This document shows, piece by piece, positions 27,913 through 35,794 of a stretch of 64,000 nucleotides of DNA. Origin of the DNA: Phyllobacterium pellucidum. Its GTDB lineage: Bacteria; Pseudomonadota; Alphaproteobacteria; Rhizobiales; Rhizobiaceae. The stretch is taken from contig NZ_JABUMX010000001.1 in NCBI RefSeq assembly GCF_013327855.1, positions 310,001-374,000 of the forward strand, in the 5' to 3' direction. The translations under genes and the position numbers were made by a program. The notes under the pieces were generated by a model, which saw nothing but the letters and a program-made list of their open reading frames with translations, made no database searches and had not been told where the DNA came from. Positions within the stretch are counted from its first letter, which is position 1. Every line of letters starts with the position of its first letter.

Positions 27913-29190
27913 TCAAGTATTCGTGCCGATAGAAAGCGCGGCCTGTCCGTCGCGCTCGTAAATATCGTCGCGCAAGTGAACGACCCCGTCGCCGGTCGAC
28001 CACGCTGTCACGTAGACGAAGTGCAGCGGCACCGGGTTACTGACGTTGATCGGCGTGTTGACGCCGGTCTTGATGGTCGCTTCCATCGTCTGGCGATCCC
28101 AGCCCGCCGTATCGCGCAGCAACCATACGTTCAGATCGCGCACGTTCTGTACGCGGACACAGCCGGACGATTCGAAGCGCATCAACTTGTTGAATACGCC
28201 CTGCTGCGGCGTGTCGTGCATATAGACGGCATAGGGGTTCGGGAAATTGATCTTCGTCGACGACATGGCGTTGATCTTGCCCGGATCCTGGCGGAACATC
28301 AGCTTGACGGCATCATCCGTATTCCAGTCGACCTGTTCCGGCGGAACTTCCTGACCCTGCTGGTCGAAGAGGCGAATCTTGTTGCGCGTCAGATAAGTCG
28401 GGTCCTTGCGCATCAGCGGAATGATGTCTTTTTCGATGATCGACTTCGGCGCGGTCCAGTAAGGATTGAGAATGACCTCGTGGATCTTGGAATCGAGGAT
28501 TGGCGTCTGACGGTCGATCTTGCCGACGATTGCGGTATGGCGCTGGACGACGCGGCCGCCCTCCACTGCCTCGAGCTGCGCAGCCGGAATGTTGACCATG
28601 ACGTAACGCGGGCCCTGGTCGGCGGCGGCCAAAGTGCGAACACGTTCGAGGTTGGTCTGCAGCTGTCCGAGGCGGATATCGGCGGGGACATTCATCGCAG
28701 CCAGCGAATACTGCCCCATGACGCCATCGGCAGGCAGACCGTGCCGGGCCTGGAAGCGCTTAACAGCGGCATCAACATAGGTATCGAACGAATTGGAGAT
28801 GCCTGCGCTCTCCGAAAGGTCGCCTGCGATCATCAAGCGCTTGCGCATGACAGCGACCGAAGGGTCGACGACGCCAAGCTGCAGCTTGACCGTGGTATCG
28901 ACGCGCGGCCAACCGCCATTGCTAACGATCTGGTTATAGGTGTTGATGGCGTTTTGGATGAAGGAGGCCGTCTCCGGGCTTGCGATCGGCTGGAAGCTTG
29001 CGACCTTGCCCTTTGATGTCGAGCGAGCGTCGAACTGATCATCCCAGTTGCCGCGGCGCGGCGCCGCCAGAATCTCGCCGATATCGCTTTGCTGGGCGAA
29101 TGCCGACGTTGTTGCCGCGGCGAAACCAGCAGTTGCCACGCCTCGCAGGAATGCGCGGCGATCAATTGCCGATGATCCGAATTTCTTCAT
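27913..29190 (-). CDS. ldtP: L,D-transpeptidase with peptidoglycan-binding domain and Tat-type signal
   Basis: A 425-residue cell wall enzyme expected to make 3-3 crosslinks or attach proteins to peptidoglycan. The N-terminus has a twin-arginine signal (DRRAFLRGVATAGFAAATTS). A peptidoglycan-binding domain lies near residues 110-165 (DTYVDAAVKRFQARHGLPAD). The YkuD domain has His325 in YMHDTPQQ and the catalytic Cys344 in RFESSGCVRVQNV. The start at 29190 was chosen for the Tat signal. A MarR-type regulator lies upstream; in Sinorhizobium and Liberibacter the LdtR regulator controls ldtP. Symbol rests on that synteny. Confidence 0.9.
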   Translation of the reverse strand: MKKFGSSAIDRRAFLRGVATAGFAAATTSAFAQQSDIGEILAAPRRGNWDDQFDARSTSKGKVASFQPIASPETASFIQNAINTYNQIVSNGGWPRVDTTVKLQLGVVDPSVAVMRKRLMIAGDLSESAGISNSFDTYVDAAVKRFQARHGLPADGVMGQYSLAAMNVPADIRLGQLQTNLERVRTLAAADQGPRYVMVNIPAAQLEAVEGGRVVQRHTAIVGKIDRQTPILDSKIHEVILNPYWTAPKSIIEKDIIPLMRKDPTYLTRNKIRLFDQQGQEVPPEQVDWNTDDAVKLMFRQDPGKINAMSSTKINFPNPYAVYMHDTPQQGVFNKLMRFESSGCVRVQNVRDLNVWLLRDTAGWDRQTMEATIKTGVNTPINVSNPVPLHFVYVTAWSTGDGVVHLRDDIYERDGQAALSIGTNT

Positions 29191-29519
29191 ATTGTGTCCA
29201 ACCCTTGGAAGTACTGCGGCCAATGCCACCTGCAACGCAAGATGAGCGGTTACGATTATCCAGAATTACCAGCAACTACTTTAACAAACAGCAATTTTAA
29301 CGCTGATCGCGCAATCGTGATGCCGACCACGCCTCTCCAGCTGTCCGCCGTATTTCGCTGAGCATGCAATGACTTCGTCGATTTCCACGCCATTATGGCG
29401 GATTAATGACCCTAGGCCATGGGAAACGCACTGACTTGAAGAACCCCACAGAACAATGGTCAAAGCCCGCCCTCGCATGCAGCGAAGCCGGGCTTTTGCA
29501 GTGGAGACACTGTTAGAGC
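29191..29519. other. Intergenic region between ldtR and ldtP
   Basis: These 329 bases form the ldtP promoter region. TTTAAC occurs at about 29279 and again at about 29295, near the TTAA-type boxes seen upstream of ldtR. A hairpin at 29462-29497 probably ends the ldtR transcript. No gene is evident. Confidence 0.5.
29462..29497 (-). terminator. Probable terminator of ldtR
   Basis: AAAGCCCG pairs with CGGGCTTT across a 19-base interior that can pair further. The T-run is short on the minus strand. It lies 22 bases beyond the ldtR stop. Confidence 0.45.
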
Positions 29520-30035
29520 TTACATGCGGTAGGCGATGCTGTCGTTCCAGAAGCGATCGAGACGCTGGAGAGCCTTGTTCATCGACTGGAATTCTTCCGC
29601 CTTGATGCCGCCGACATGTTCGATCGACGCGATATGGCGCTCGTAGAGACCTGCCACCAGTTCCGCGACTTCCGTCCCCTTGTCCGTCAGGCTAACCCGA
29701 ACGGAGCGACGATCGGTGCGGGACCGTTCATGCGAGATGAAGCCGAGCTCGACCAGTTTCTTCAGATTGTACGAAACGTTCGAGCCGAGATAGTAGCCGC
29801 GGCTGCGCAGTTCGCCGGCCGTCAGTTCAGCATTGCCGATGTTGAAAAGCAGCAATGCCTGGATAGCGTTGATGTCGCTGCGGCCGTTACGGTCGAATTC
29901 ATCCTTGACGACGTCAAGCAAACGTCGATGCAAACGTTCTACCAACTGAAGTGCTTCAAGATAAAGTGTCCGCAACGCAGTATCACTGGGTGTCGAACGC
30001 TGGTTCTCACCAGACTTTCTCTGTGTGTTGTTCAT
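29520..30035 (-). CDS. ldtR: MarR-family regulator LdtR
   Basis: A 171-residue winged-helix regulator. The helices ALQLVERLHRRLLDVVKDEF, the recognition helix region GELRSRGYYLGSNVSYNLKKL and the wing SHERSRTDRRSVRVSLTDKG (near residues 98-117) are typical of MarR. ATG at 30035 has GCAGG upstream; an earlier ATG at 30074 is rejected. It sits upstream of the L,D-transpeptidase on the same strand, the arrangement reported for LdtR, a regulator of cell wall remodelling and osmotic stress tolerance. Confidence 0.85.
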   Translation of the reverse strand: MNNTQRKSGENQRSTPSDTALRTLYLEALQLVERLHRRLLDVVKDEFDRNGRSDINAIQALLLFNIGNAELTAGELRSRGYYLGSNVSYNLKKLVELGFISHERSRTDRRSVRVSLTDKGTEVAELVAGLYERHIASIEHVGGIKAEEFQSMNKALQRLDRFWNDSIAYRM

Positions 30036-30110
30036 AATACCTGCCTCACTGTTGTTTCGGTGTATTTTTCTCACCGTTGAGGCAACACTATCGAATACGC
30101 ATAAAATTCG

Positions 30111-30189
30111 ACTTAAAACACAGACTTAACAGTACCTTACCTCGGCTCAATCAATTTCAGGCTTAATGAAGACTTACGCCTCGGCTTAA
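30111..30189. promoter_or_regulatory. Cluster of (A/G)CTTA(A/C) hexamers upstream of ldtR
   Basis: ACTTAA at 30111 and 30124, GCTTAA at 30161, ACTTAC at 30172 and GCTTAA at 30184 are spaced by 11-13 bases within two groups, near one helical turn. The region is AT-rich and lies 75-155 bases before the ldtR start. It may be a multi-site operator for LdtR or another regulator. Confidence 0.35.
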
Positions 30190-30197
30190 AAAGCGCC

Positions 30198-30626
30198 CTA
30201 TCGCCTGGGCTTGGCCTGGCGTCTTTTCTGCACGAACAGCAGGATCCTGAAGGCGATGTAGAGAAGGGCCACGCCGCCGTGGATGATGGCAATCTGAGGC
30301 TTGTAAAAGAAATATCGGGAGAAAGTCGTGAACATCAATGTTTCGCCGAGCGCGGCGACGAACCAGATGACCGGGCCCCAGGAGACCATCATCCAGAGCC
30401 CTGTCGCTGCCACCGGATAGAGCACCGCGAGCGATACCGAGGCGACTTTCCATTGCCACGGCATAAGGTCGAAGCGCCACAGCATGCCCTCGTAATAACC
30501 GCTGATCTGCGCCCAATACCCTATGCCCGCCACGATACAATAGATGGCGACAAGCCGCAGGAACCAGACAAAGCCCAGTTGCGTCAGCGTCGGGTCGAAT
30601 GGCAGATGCGTCGGCCTCTCGTTCAT
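30198..30626 (-). CDS. Four-helix integral membrane protein of unknown function
   Basis: A 142-residue protein with four predicted membrane helices (LGFVWFLRLVAIYCIVAGIG, ASVSLAVLYPVAATGLWMMV, PVIWFVAALGETLMFTTF, IAIIHGGVALLYIAFRILLF) and a basic cytoplasmic end (QKRRQAKPRR). The family is conserved-looking and may be DUF6163. It overlaps the CoA hydrolase stop in ATGA, so it is co-transcribed with it, and lies upstream of ldtR. No catalytic motif is seen. Confidence 0.75.
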   Translation of the reverse strand: MNERPTHLPFDPTLTQLGFVWFLRLVAIYCIVAGIGYWAQISGYYEGMLWRFDLMPWQWKVASVSLAVLYPVAATGLWMMVSWGPVIWFVAALGETLMFTTFSRYFFYKPQIAIIHGGVALLYIAFRILLFVQKRRQAKPRR

Positions 30627-31678
30627 GCCAGCTTCAGTTCACGCTCACCGAGGAGGGCGAAATAGGCGTCCACCATCTCCGGGGTCACCTCGTCAATCGA
30701 GGCCGGCTGCCACACGGGTGCATTGTCCTTATCGACCAGAAGCGAGCGGACGCCTTCGTAAAAATCATGGTTTTCGAGCATGCGCGACAATATCCGGTAC
30801 TCCATCTGCATACATTGATCCATTTCAAGATGCCCGCCCTCGGCGATCTGCCTGAACGTCACGTGCAGGCTGGTCGGAGAACGGGTCTTGATAAGATCAA
30901 GGATCTGCTGCGCCCATTCGTTTCCGTTGACCCCTGAGGCGGCAAGCCGGATGAGGCAGCCGCCCAAGGTCTCCGAATCGAAGAGCACGCCGATCATATC
31001 GCGCGTTTTCTCGGGTGTTTCATAGTCCGGGTTGATGGTTTTTCCCCGTAAAGCCACTTCGGGCTTGCCGGTCCTGATCAGGCTGCGCCTGACCCTCTCC
31101 TTGTCTTCGGCCTTGATCGCGTGGGTAGCGATCCCGCTCTGCAGGCAGTCGCCCTGCCGGATTCGATTGCCCGTCAGTGCGAGATATGTGCCGAAATGTT
31201 CGGGAAGATGCGGGAGGAAGGCGCTGCCGCCGACGTCGGGGAAAAAGCCGATGCCGACTTCGGGCATGGCAAAGAGGACATTCTCGGTGACGACCCGGTG
31301 CGAACCGTGCACCGATATTCCGACGCCGCCACCCATGACGATGCCGTCGATCAGGGAAACATATGGCTTGGGAAAATGCCGGATATAGGCATTGAGGCGA
31401 TATTCGTCGGCGAAGAACTCGTAGAGCGGCTCTCCCGCCTTGCCGGCGTGATAAACCGCAAGAATATCGCCGCCCGCGCAAAAAGCCCTGCCCTCGCCCT
31501 CGACGATCACGCAATCGACGTCGGAATCGGTCGACCAGGCGACAAGGGCGCGGTGCATCGCATTGACCATCGTCTGCGTCAGTGCATTGAGGGCTTTCGG
31601 CCGTGTAAGCCGGACGAGCCCTGCCTTGCCGCGTCTTTCGAACAGCACCTCGCCCGCCCCACCAAAGTCGATTTCCAT
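30623..31678 (-). CDS. Enoyl-CoA hydratase/isomerase family protein, likely 3-hydroxyisobutyryl-CoA hydrolase
   Basis: A 351-residue crotonase-fold enzyme. The oxyanion-hole segments are AFCAGGDILAVYHAGKAG and LIDGIVMGGGVGISVHGSHR; MPEVGIGFFPDVGGSAFLPHL is characteristic of the hydrolase subgroup, as is the extra C-terminal region absent in simple hydratases. The expected reaction is release of 3-hydroxyisobutyrate from its CoA ester in valine breakdown. ATG at 31678 follows GGAGGGG. Its stop overlaps the next gene by four bases. Confidence 0.85.
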   Translation of the reverse strand: MEIDFGGAGEVLFERRGKAGLVRLTRPKALNALTQTMVNAMHRALVAWSTDSDVDCVIVEGEGRAFCAGGDILAVYHAGKAGEPLYEFFADEYRLNAYIRHFPKPYVSLIDGIVMGGGVGISVHGSHRVVTENVLFAMPEVGIGFFPDVGGSAFLPHLPEHFGTYLALTGNRIRQGDCLQSGIATHAIKAEDKERVRRSLIRTGKPEVALRGKTINPDYETPEKTRDMIGVLFDSETLGGCLIRLAASGVNGNEWAQQILDLIKTRSPTSLHVTFRQIAEGGHLEMDQCMQMEYRILSRMLENHDFYEGVRSLLVDKDNAPVWQPASIDEVTPEMVDAYFALLGERELKLA

Positions 31679-31832
31679 TCGCCCCTCCAAGCTTGAGCAT
31701 GCGAGGTTAGGAAACTCAAGCGTGCCGCGTCAATGGATCCCACATCACCCCAAATATCTTGGTAGACGGCTGCTTCCCTGTTAGAACCATTACAAACAGA
31801 GGAAATGCCCGCTATGGCGGGTCAAGGCAACA

Positions 31833-32870
31833 ATGAACAAATACCCAGCTTTCGCGGGCCCCCAGGGCCGGACCGTGGATGAAATTACACAAGGCCGCCG
31901 CCTGCGCCGGATGCGCAAGGCCGATTGGTCGCGGCGGCTCGTTCAGGAAAACCAGCTGACAGTCAACGACCTCATCTGGCCAATCTTTCTGTGCGAGGGC
32001 GAAAACCGGCGCGAAGACATTGGCGCGATGCCGGGGGTCCAGCGCTTTTCGGTTGACATGGCGGTTCGGGAAGCGGAGCGCGCGGCAAAACTTGGCATTC
32101 CGGCAATCGCCACCTTTGCGAATATCGATCCGGCGCTGCGCGACGAGACGGGCTCGGGCATTCTCGACCCCGACAATCTCATCAATCGCGCGACCCGCGC
32201 CATCAAGGATGCTGTGCCGGAAATTGGCATGATCACCGACGTTGCCCTCGATCCCTTCACCAGCCACGGGCATGACGGCATCCTGCGCGACGGCATCATC
32301 GTTAATGATGAGACCGTCGAACAGATCACCAAGGGGGCCGTGCTTCAGGCGGCAGCCGGGGCCGATATCATTGCGCCGTCGGACATGATGGACGGCCGTA
32401 TCGGCGCCATCCGCGAGGCGCTCGACCACAACGGCTTCCAGGATGTCGCCATCATGGCCTACGCGACCAAGTTTGCATCGGCCTTTTACGGGCCTTACCG
32501 CGAAGCCATCGGAACGTCCGGCCGGCTCAAGGGCGACAAGAAGACCTATTATATCGATCCCGCCAATACAGACGAGGCAGTGCGCGAAGCGGAACAGGAC
32601 CTGGCTGAGGGTGCGGATTCACTGATGGTCAAGCCCGGCCTTCCCTATCTCGATATTATCCGCCGGCTGAAGGATGCCTTCGCGATGCCGACGTTCGCCT
32701 ATCAGGTGTCGGGCGAATACACTATGATAAAGGCCGCGGGCGCCAATGGCTGGATCGACGAAGAACGGGTCATGATGGAGACGCTGCTTGCGTTCAAGCG
32801 GGCGGGCTGCGACGGAATTCTCACCTATTTCGCCCCGATCGTTGCCGAACGCCTAAAGGCCGGCGCCTGA
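31833..32870 (+). CDS. hemB: Delta-aminolevulinic acid dehydratase (porphobilinogen synthase)
   Basis: A 345-residue enzyme joining two 5-aminolevulinates to porphobilinogen for heme. The Schiff-base lysines are Lys213 (AYATKFASAFYGPYREA) and Lys267 (SLMVKPGLPYLDI). The metal loop reads DVALDPFTSHGHDG: the zinc cysteines are replaced by Ala/Asp, marking the magnesium-type enzyme usual in alphaproteobacteria. A short CCCGC/GCGGG hairpin lies just before the ribosome-binding AAGG. It is divergent from the CoA hydrolase. Confidence 0.97.
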   Translation: MNKYPAFAGPQGRTVDEITQGRRLRRMRKADWSRRLVQENQLTVNDLIWPIFLCEGENRREDIGAMPGVQRFSVDMAVREAERAAKLGIPAIATFANIDPALRDETGSGILDPDNLINRATRAIKDAVPEIGMITDVALDPFTSHGHDGILRDGIIVNDETVEQITKGAVLQAAAGADIIAPSDMMDGRIGAIREALDHNGFQDVAIMAYATKFASAFYGPYREAIGTSGRLKGDKKTYYIDPANTDEAVREAEQDLAEGADSLMVKPGLPYLDIIRRLKDAFAMPTFAYQVSGEYTMIKAAGANGWIDEERVMMETLLAFKRAGCDGILTYFAPIVAERLKAGA

Positions 32871-32949
32871 CTGCTCCTTGATTTTTCATTCCCGAGTTCC
32901 CAATTTCAGCGCAACGGCATTCTGTCGCCGGTTTGAAACGGAAAACGAA

Positions 32950-33420
32950 ATGAACACCGAAACGCTTGATGGCGAAATCGTAACCAGCCGCCTTGATGAC
33001 TGGCGGCTCTATCAGGGCGTGCGGACGAGCCGCGCCTTCGCCTTCCTCATCGACTATGTGATCGTGTTCTTCCTTTGCATTCCGGTGGCGATCCTCATTG
33101 CAATTCTCGGCGTCGCGACGCTCGGCCTTGGCTGGACGCTCTACGGCATCATGTTCCCCACCGTCGCCCTCGCCTATGTGGCAACGACCCTTGGCGGGCG
33201 ACGTCAGGCGACCAAGGGCATGCAGATGATGGGCATCAAGCTCGAACGGCTCGACGGCCAGAAGGTCGATGGCCTGCTCGCCGTCGTCCATACTGTGCTA
33301 TTCTGGGGCCTCAACGTGGTGTTGACGCCGCTCATCCTGCTCGCAACATTCTTCCTCGACCGTAAGCGAACTGTGCACGACCTTCTTCTTGGGACGGTTG
33401 TCGTCCGCGCGTACAGCTAA
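32950..33420 (+). CDS. RDD family membrane protein
   Basis: A 156-residue protein with two main membrane regions (AFAFLIDYVIVFFLCIPVAI, VLFWGLNVVLTPLILLATFF) and the RDD features R..AF.ID near residue 30 and DRKRTVHDLLLGTVVV at the end. RDD proteins are of uncertain function; some are linked to transport or sodium/proton exchange. ATG at 32950 was chosen because the upstream extension is not membrane-like. It lies 79 bases after hemB on the same strand. Confidence 0.82.
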   Translation: MNTETLDGEIVTSRLDDWRLYQGVRTSRAFAFLIDYVIVFFLCIPVAILIAILGVATLGLGWTLYGIMFPTVALAYVATTLGGRRQATKGMQMMGIKLERLDGQKVDGLLAVVHTVLFWGLNVVLTPLILLATFFLDRKRTVHDLLLGTVVVRAYS

Positions 33421-33490
33421 TTTCGAGGCTCGTTTAGCCGTAATAATTCAGGGCCTTCGCTTTTCGAGGGCCGCTTTCAAGGTAGTACAA

Positions 33491-33904
33491 ATGATGAAAA
33501 TGCGTTTATCCGCGCTCGCTTTTGCGGCGCTCGCAATCTATGGACTCGGCACGATTCCGGGCATGGCCGCATCGCCGGCCGGCCGCTATTGCGGTGAAAT
33601 GATTTCAGACGGCGACTATCGCGACGTCGAGACGATATTGAACGTCGACAAGGCGGGCCACATCAACGGCACCTATGAAGCCGGCGATTCCGCGGGGCGG
33701 CTTGTTGGCAAGCTTGCCGAAAAGGACGATGGTACCGGAACCTCGCGGTCGCTGATCTGGACCGACAAATACGGAACCGGCCGGCTCGACCTTCATTTTT
33801 CCGATGATTACAAGCAATTCAGCGGACGTTGGGGTGCATCGAAGGACGGCAGATTCGATGCTGTCAGCCACAGCTGGACCGGCGGCGCCTGCGGTGCGAA
33901 CTGA
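33491..33904 (+). CDS. Small secreted protein, unknown
   Basis: A 137-residue protein with a signal peptide (MRLSALAFAALAIYGLGTIP, cleavage near GMAA). The mature part is beta-rich with two cysteines (RYCGEM and GGACGAN) that could pair. It carries no known motif. ATG at 33491 is the first codon that yields a signal peptide. The fold may be lipocalin-like, but that is a guess. Confidence 0.75.
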   Translation: MMKMRLSALAFAALAIYGLGTIPGMAASPAGRYCGEMISDGDYRDVETILNVDKAGHINGTYEAGDSAGRLVGKLAEKDDGTGTSRSLIWTDKYGTGRLDLHFSDDYKQFSGRWGASKDGRFDAVSHSWTGGACGAN

Positions 33905-34014
33905 GCAATACTACAGGGACGAAGACTTTCATTGCTGAATACAATATTATTCAATTGACGTTTCGGACGGTCATACGATTCTATTAGCTATTGAAGACCG
34001 TCCCAGGGCATGGA

Positions 34015-34761
34015 ATGACGCACCAACCACAGCAGTCACCACAGTTTTTCCTGACAGCACCTTCGCCCTGTCCCTATCTGGAGGGGCAGCTGGAGCGCAA
34101 GGTCTTCACGCATCTTGTCGGCGGGCGCGCCAGCGAGCTCAATGATCTCCTGACGCAAGGCGGCTTCCGCCGCTCGCAGAACATCGCCTACCGTCCTGCC
34201 TGCGAAAACTGCCGCGCCTGCGTTTCCGTGCGCATCCTTGCCGGCGAGTTCAAGCAGGACAAGTCGATGCGCCGCGTCTGGAATCGCAACCGCGACCTGA
34301 TCGGCAATATTCACCACGCGGAGCCCTCCACGGAGCAATATGCTCTGTTCCGGCAATATCTCGATGCCCGCCATAACAAGGGCGGCATGTCGGAGATGTC
34401 GGTTCTCGACTATGCGATGATGATCGAGGACACGCATGTGCCGACGCAGATCATCGAATACCGACGCCGCGGTCCGGACTCATTCATTACCAAGAAGGGC
34501 GAAGGCGAACTTATTGCCGTCGCGCTCACCGATATCATGGGCGATGGCCTGTCGATGGTCTATTCGTTCTTCAATCCCGAACATGCCACCCGCTCGCTTG
34601 GCACGTTCATGATCCTCGATCATATCCAGCGCGCCGCCGCCGCCGGACTTCCCCACGTCTATCTTGGCTACTGGGTGGCGGGCTCGCGCAAGATGCAATA
34701 CAAGATTCGCTACAAGCCCCAGGAGCATCTCGGCCCCAAGGGGTGGGAACGCCAAGACTGA
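34015..34761 (+). CDS. bpt: Aspartate/glutamate leucyltransferase (arginyltransferase family)
   Basis: A 248-residue enzyme of the N-degron pathway that adds leucine to proteins with N-terminal Asp or Glu, marking them for ClpAP. The N-terminal [14 protein letters not shown], the cysteine pair in [13 protein letters not shown] and the C-terminal [31 protein letters not shown] match the bacterial Bpt/Ate group. ATG at 34015 follows GGGCATGGA. Length is usual. Confidence 0.93.
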   Translation: MTHQPQQSPQFFLTAPSPCPYLEGQLERKVFTHLVGGRASELNDLLTQGGFRRSQNIAYRPACENCRACVSVRILAGEFKQDKSMRRVWNRNRDLIGNIHHAEPSTEQYALFRQYLDARHNKGGMSEMSVLDYAMMIEDTHVPTQIIEYRRRGPDSFITKKGEGELIAVALTDIMGDGLSMVYSFFNPEHATRSLGTFMILDHIQRAAAAGLPHVYLGYWVAGSRKMQYKIRYKPQEHLGPKGWERQD

Positions 34762-34823
34762 TCGATCCAGCCTGCCCTAACACTGCCCTGGCATGCGGCA
34801 AATAAACAATTCGGAAACGCCGC

Positions 34824-35723
34824 ATGTCCCAGCTTCACCTCGACCATCGCAAGGGTTTGCTCATAACTGGCCTTGGCGGCCTTATCCTGACGGCAGACAT
34901 TCCGCTATTGCGGCTTGGCGAGGGAGAAACCTGGTCGACATTGTTGCTGCGCAGCGCAACGACCTTCATCAGCGCCTTCCTCATCTGGCTGATCTGGAGC
35001 CTTGCGACGGGAAAGTGGCGGCCGATTGTTCCGGGCGCCGTCGGTTATGTCGTCGCCGGTCTCTACGGCCTGACCTCGATCACCTTCATGATTGCCGTCT
35101 ACAATACCAAGACAGCAAACCTCGTGTTCATTCTTGCGCTCAACACGGTGTTTTCGGCGCTCCTGTCCTGGATTTTCCTGAAGGAGCGGCCGAAACCGGC
35201 AACTTTTGCAGCCATGTTCTTCATGCTGGTCGGCGTCAGCATCATCGTTCGCGAAGGGCTTTCCTCCGGCCACCTCTTCGGCGACCTGGTCGCCCTGCTC
35301 TCGACCTTCATCCTGTCATCCGCAATCACGGTCAGCCGTGCCTCGGGCAAGGACATGGGATTTGCCGCGATCATCGGCACTGCGCTGCCCATGGCGGTGG
35401 CGGCGTTCATGGTTGCCCAGAACGGCTATTCGGTTGCAGTCCCGGGCTGGATCATATTCAACGGCGCTGTCGTGACGACGCTGGCATTCCTTTGTCTTGC
35501 CACCGGCCCGAAGTTCATCTCCGGACCCGAAGTCGCGATGTTCTATCTGCTTGAAACCGTGCTGACGCCGATCTGGGTGTGGATGATCTTTGCCGAGCGG
35601 CCGAGCGATCCGACCCTTGTTGGCGGCCTGATTATCATCACCGCCCTCGTCTGCCACTCGCTCTGGCAGATGTACCACAGCCGCCGAATAGCGCGATTAG
35701 GAGCCCTGCGGCATCCGGTGTGA
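34824..35723 (+). CDS. EamA/DMT superfamily transporter
   Basis: A 299-residue inner-membrane protein with ten predicted helices in two EamA repeats. Typical segments are LLLRSATTFISAFLIWLIW, FILALNTVFSALLSWIFLKE with its KERP signature, and the second-repeat MFYLLETVLTPIWVWMIFAE. The likely role is metabolite export, substrate unknown. GGAAACG lies before the ATG. It is convergent with the RND pump gene. Confidence 0.88.
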   Translation: MSQLHLDHRKGLLITGLGGLILTADIPLLRLGEGETWSTLLLRSATTFISAFLIWLIWSLATGKWRPIVPGAVGYVVAGLYGLTSITFMIAVYNTKTANLVFILALNTVFSALLSWIFLKERPKPATFAAMFFMLVGVSIIVREGLSSGHLFGDLVALLSTFILSSAITVSRASGKDMGFAAIIGTALPMAVAAFMVAQNGYSVAVPGWIIFNGAVVTTLAFLCLATGPKFISGPEVAMFYLLETVLTPIWVWMIFAERPSDPTLVGGLIIITALVCHSLWQMYHSRRIARLGALRHPV

Positions 35724-35794
35724 TCTAAGCGACTATGCCCTGATTTTGAGAATTATCCCGTCGCTTCCGCAGATATCGGACTGCTGCCGCATCG

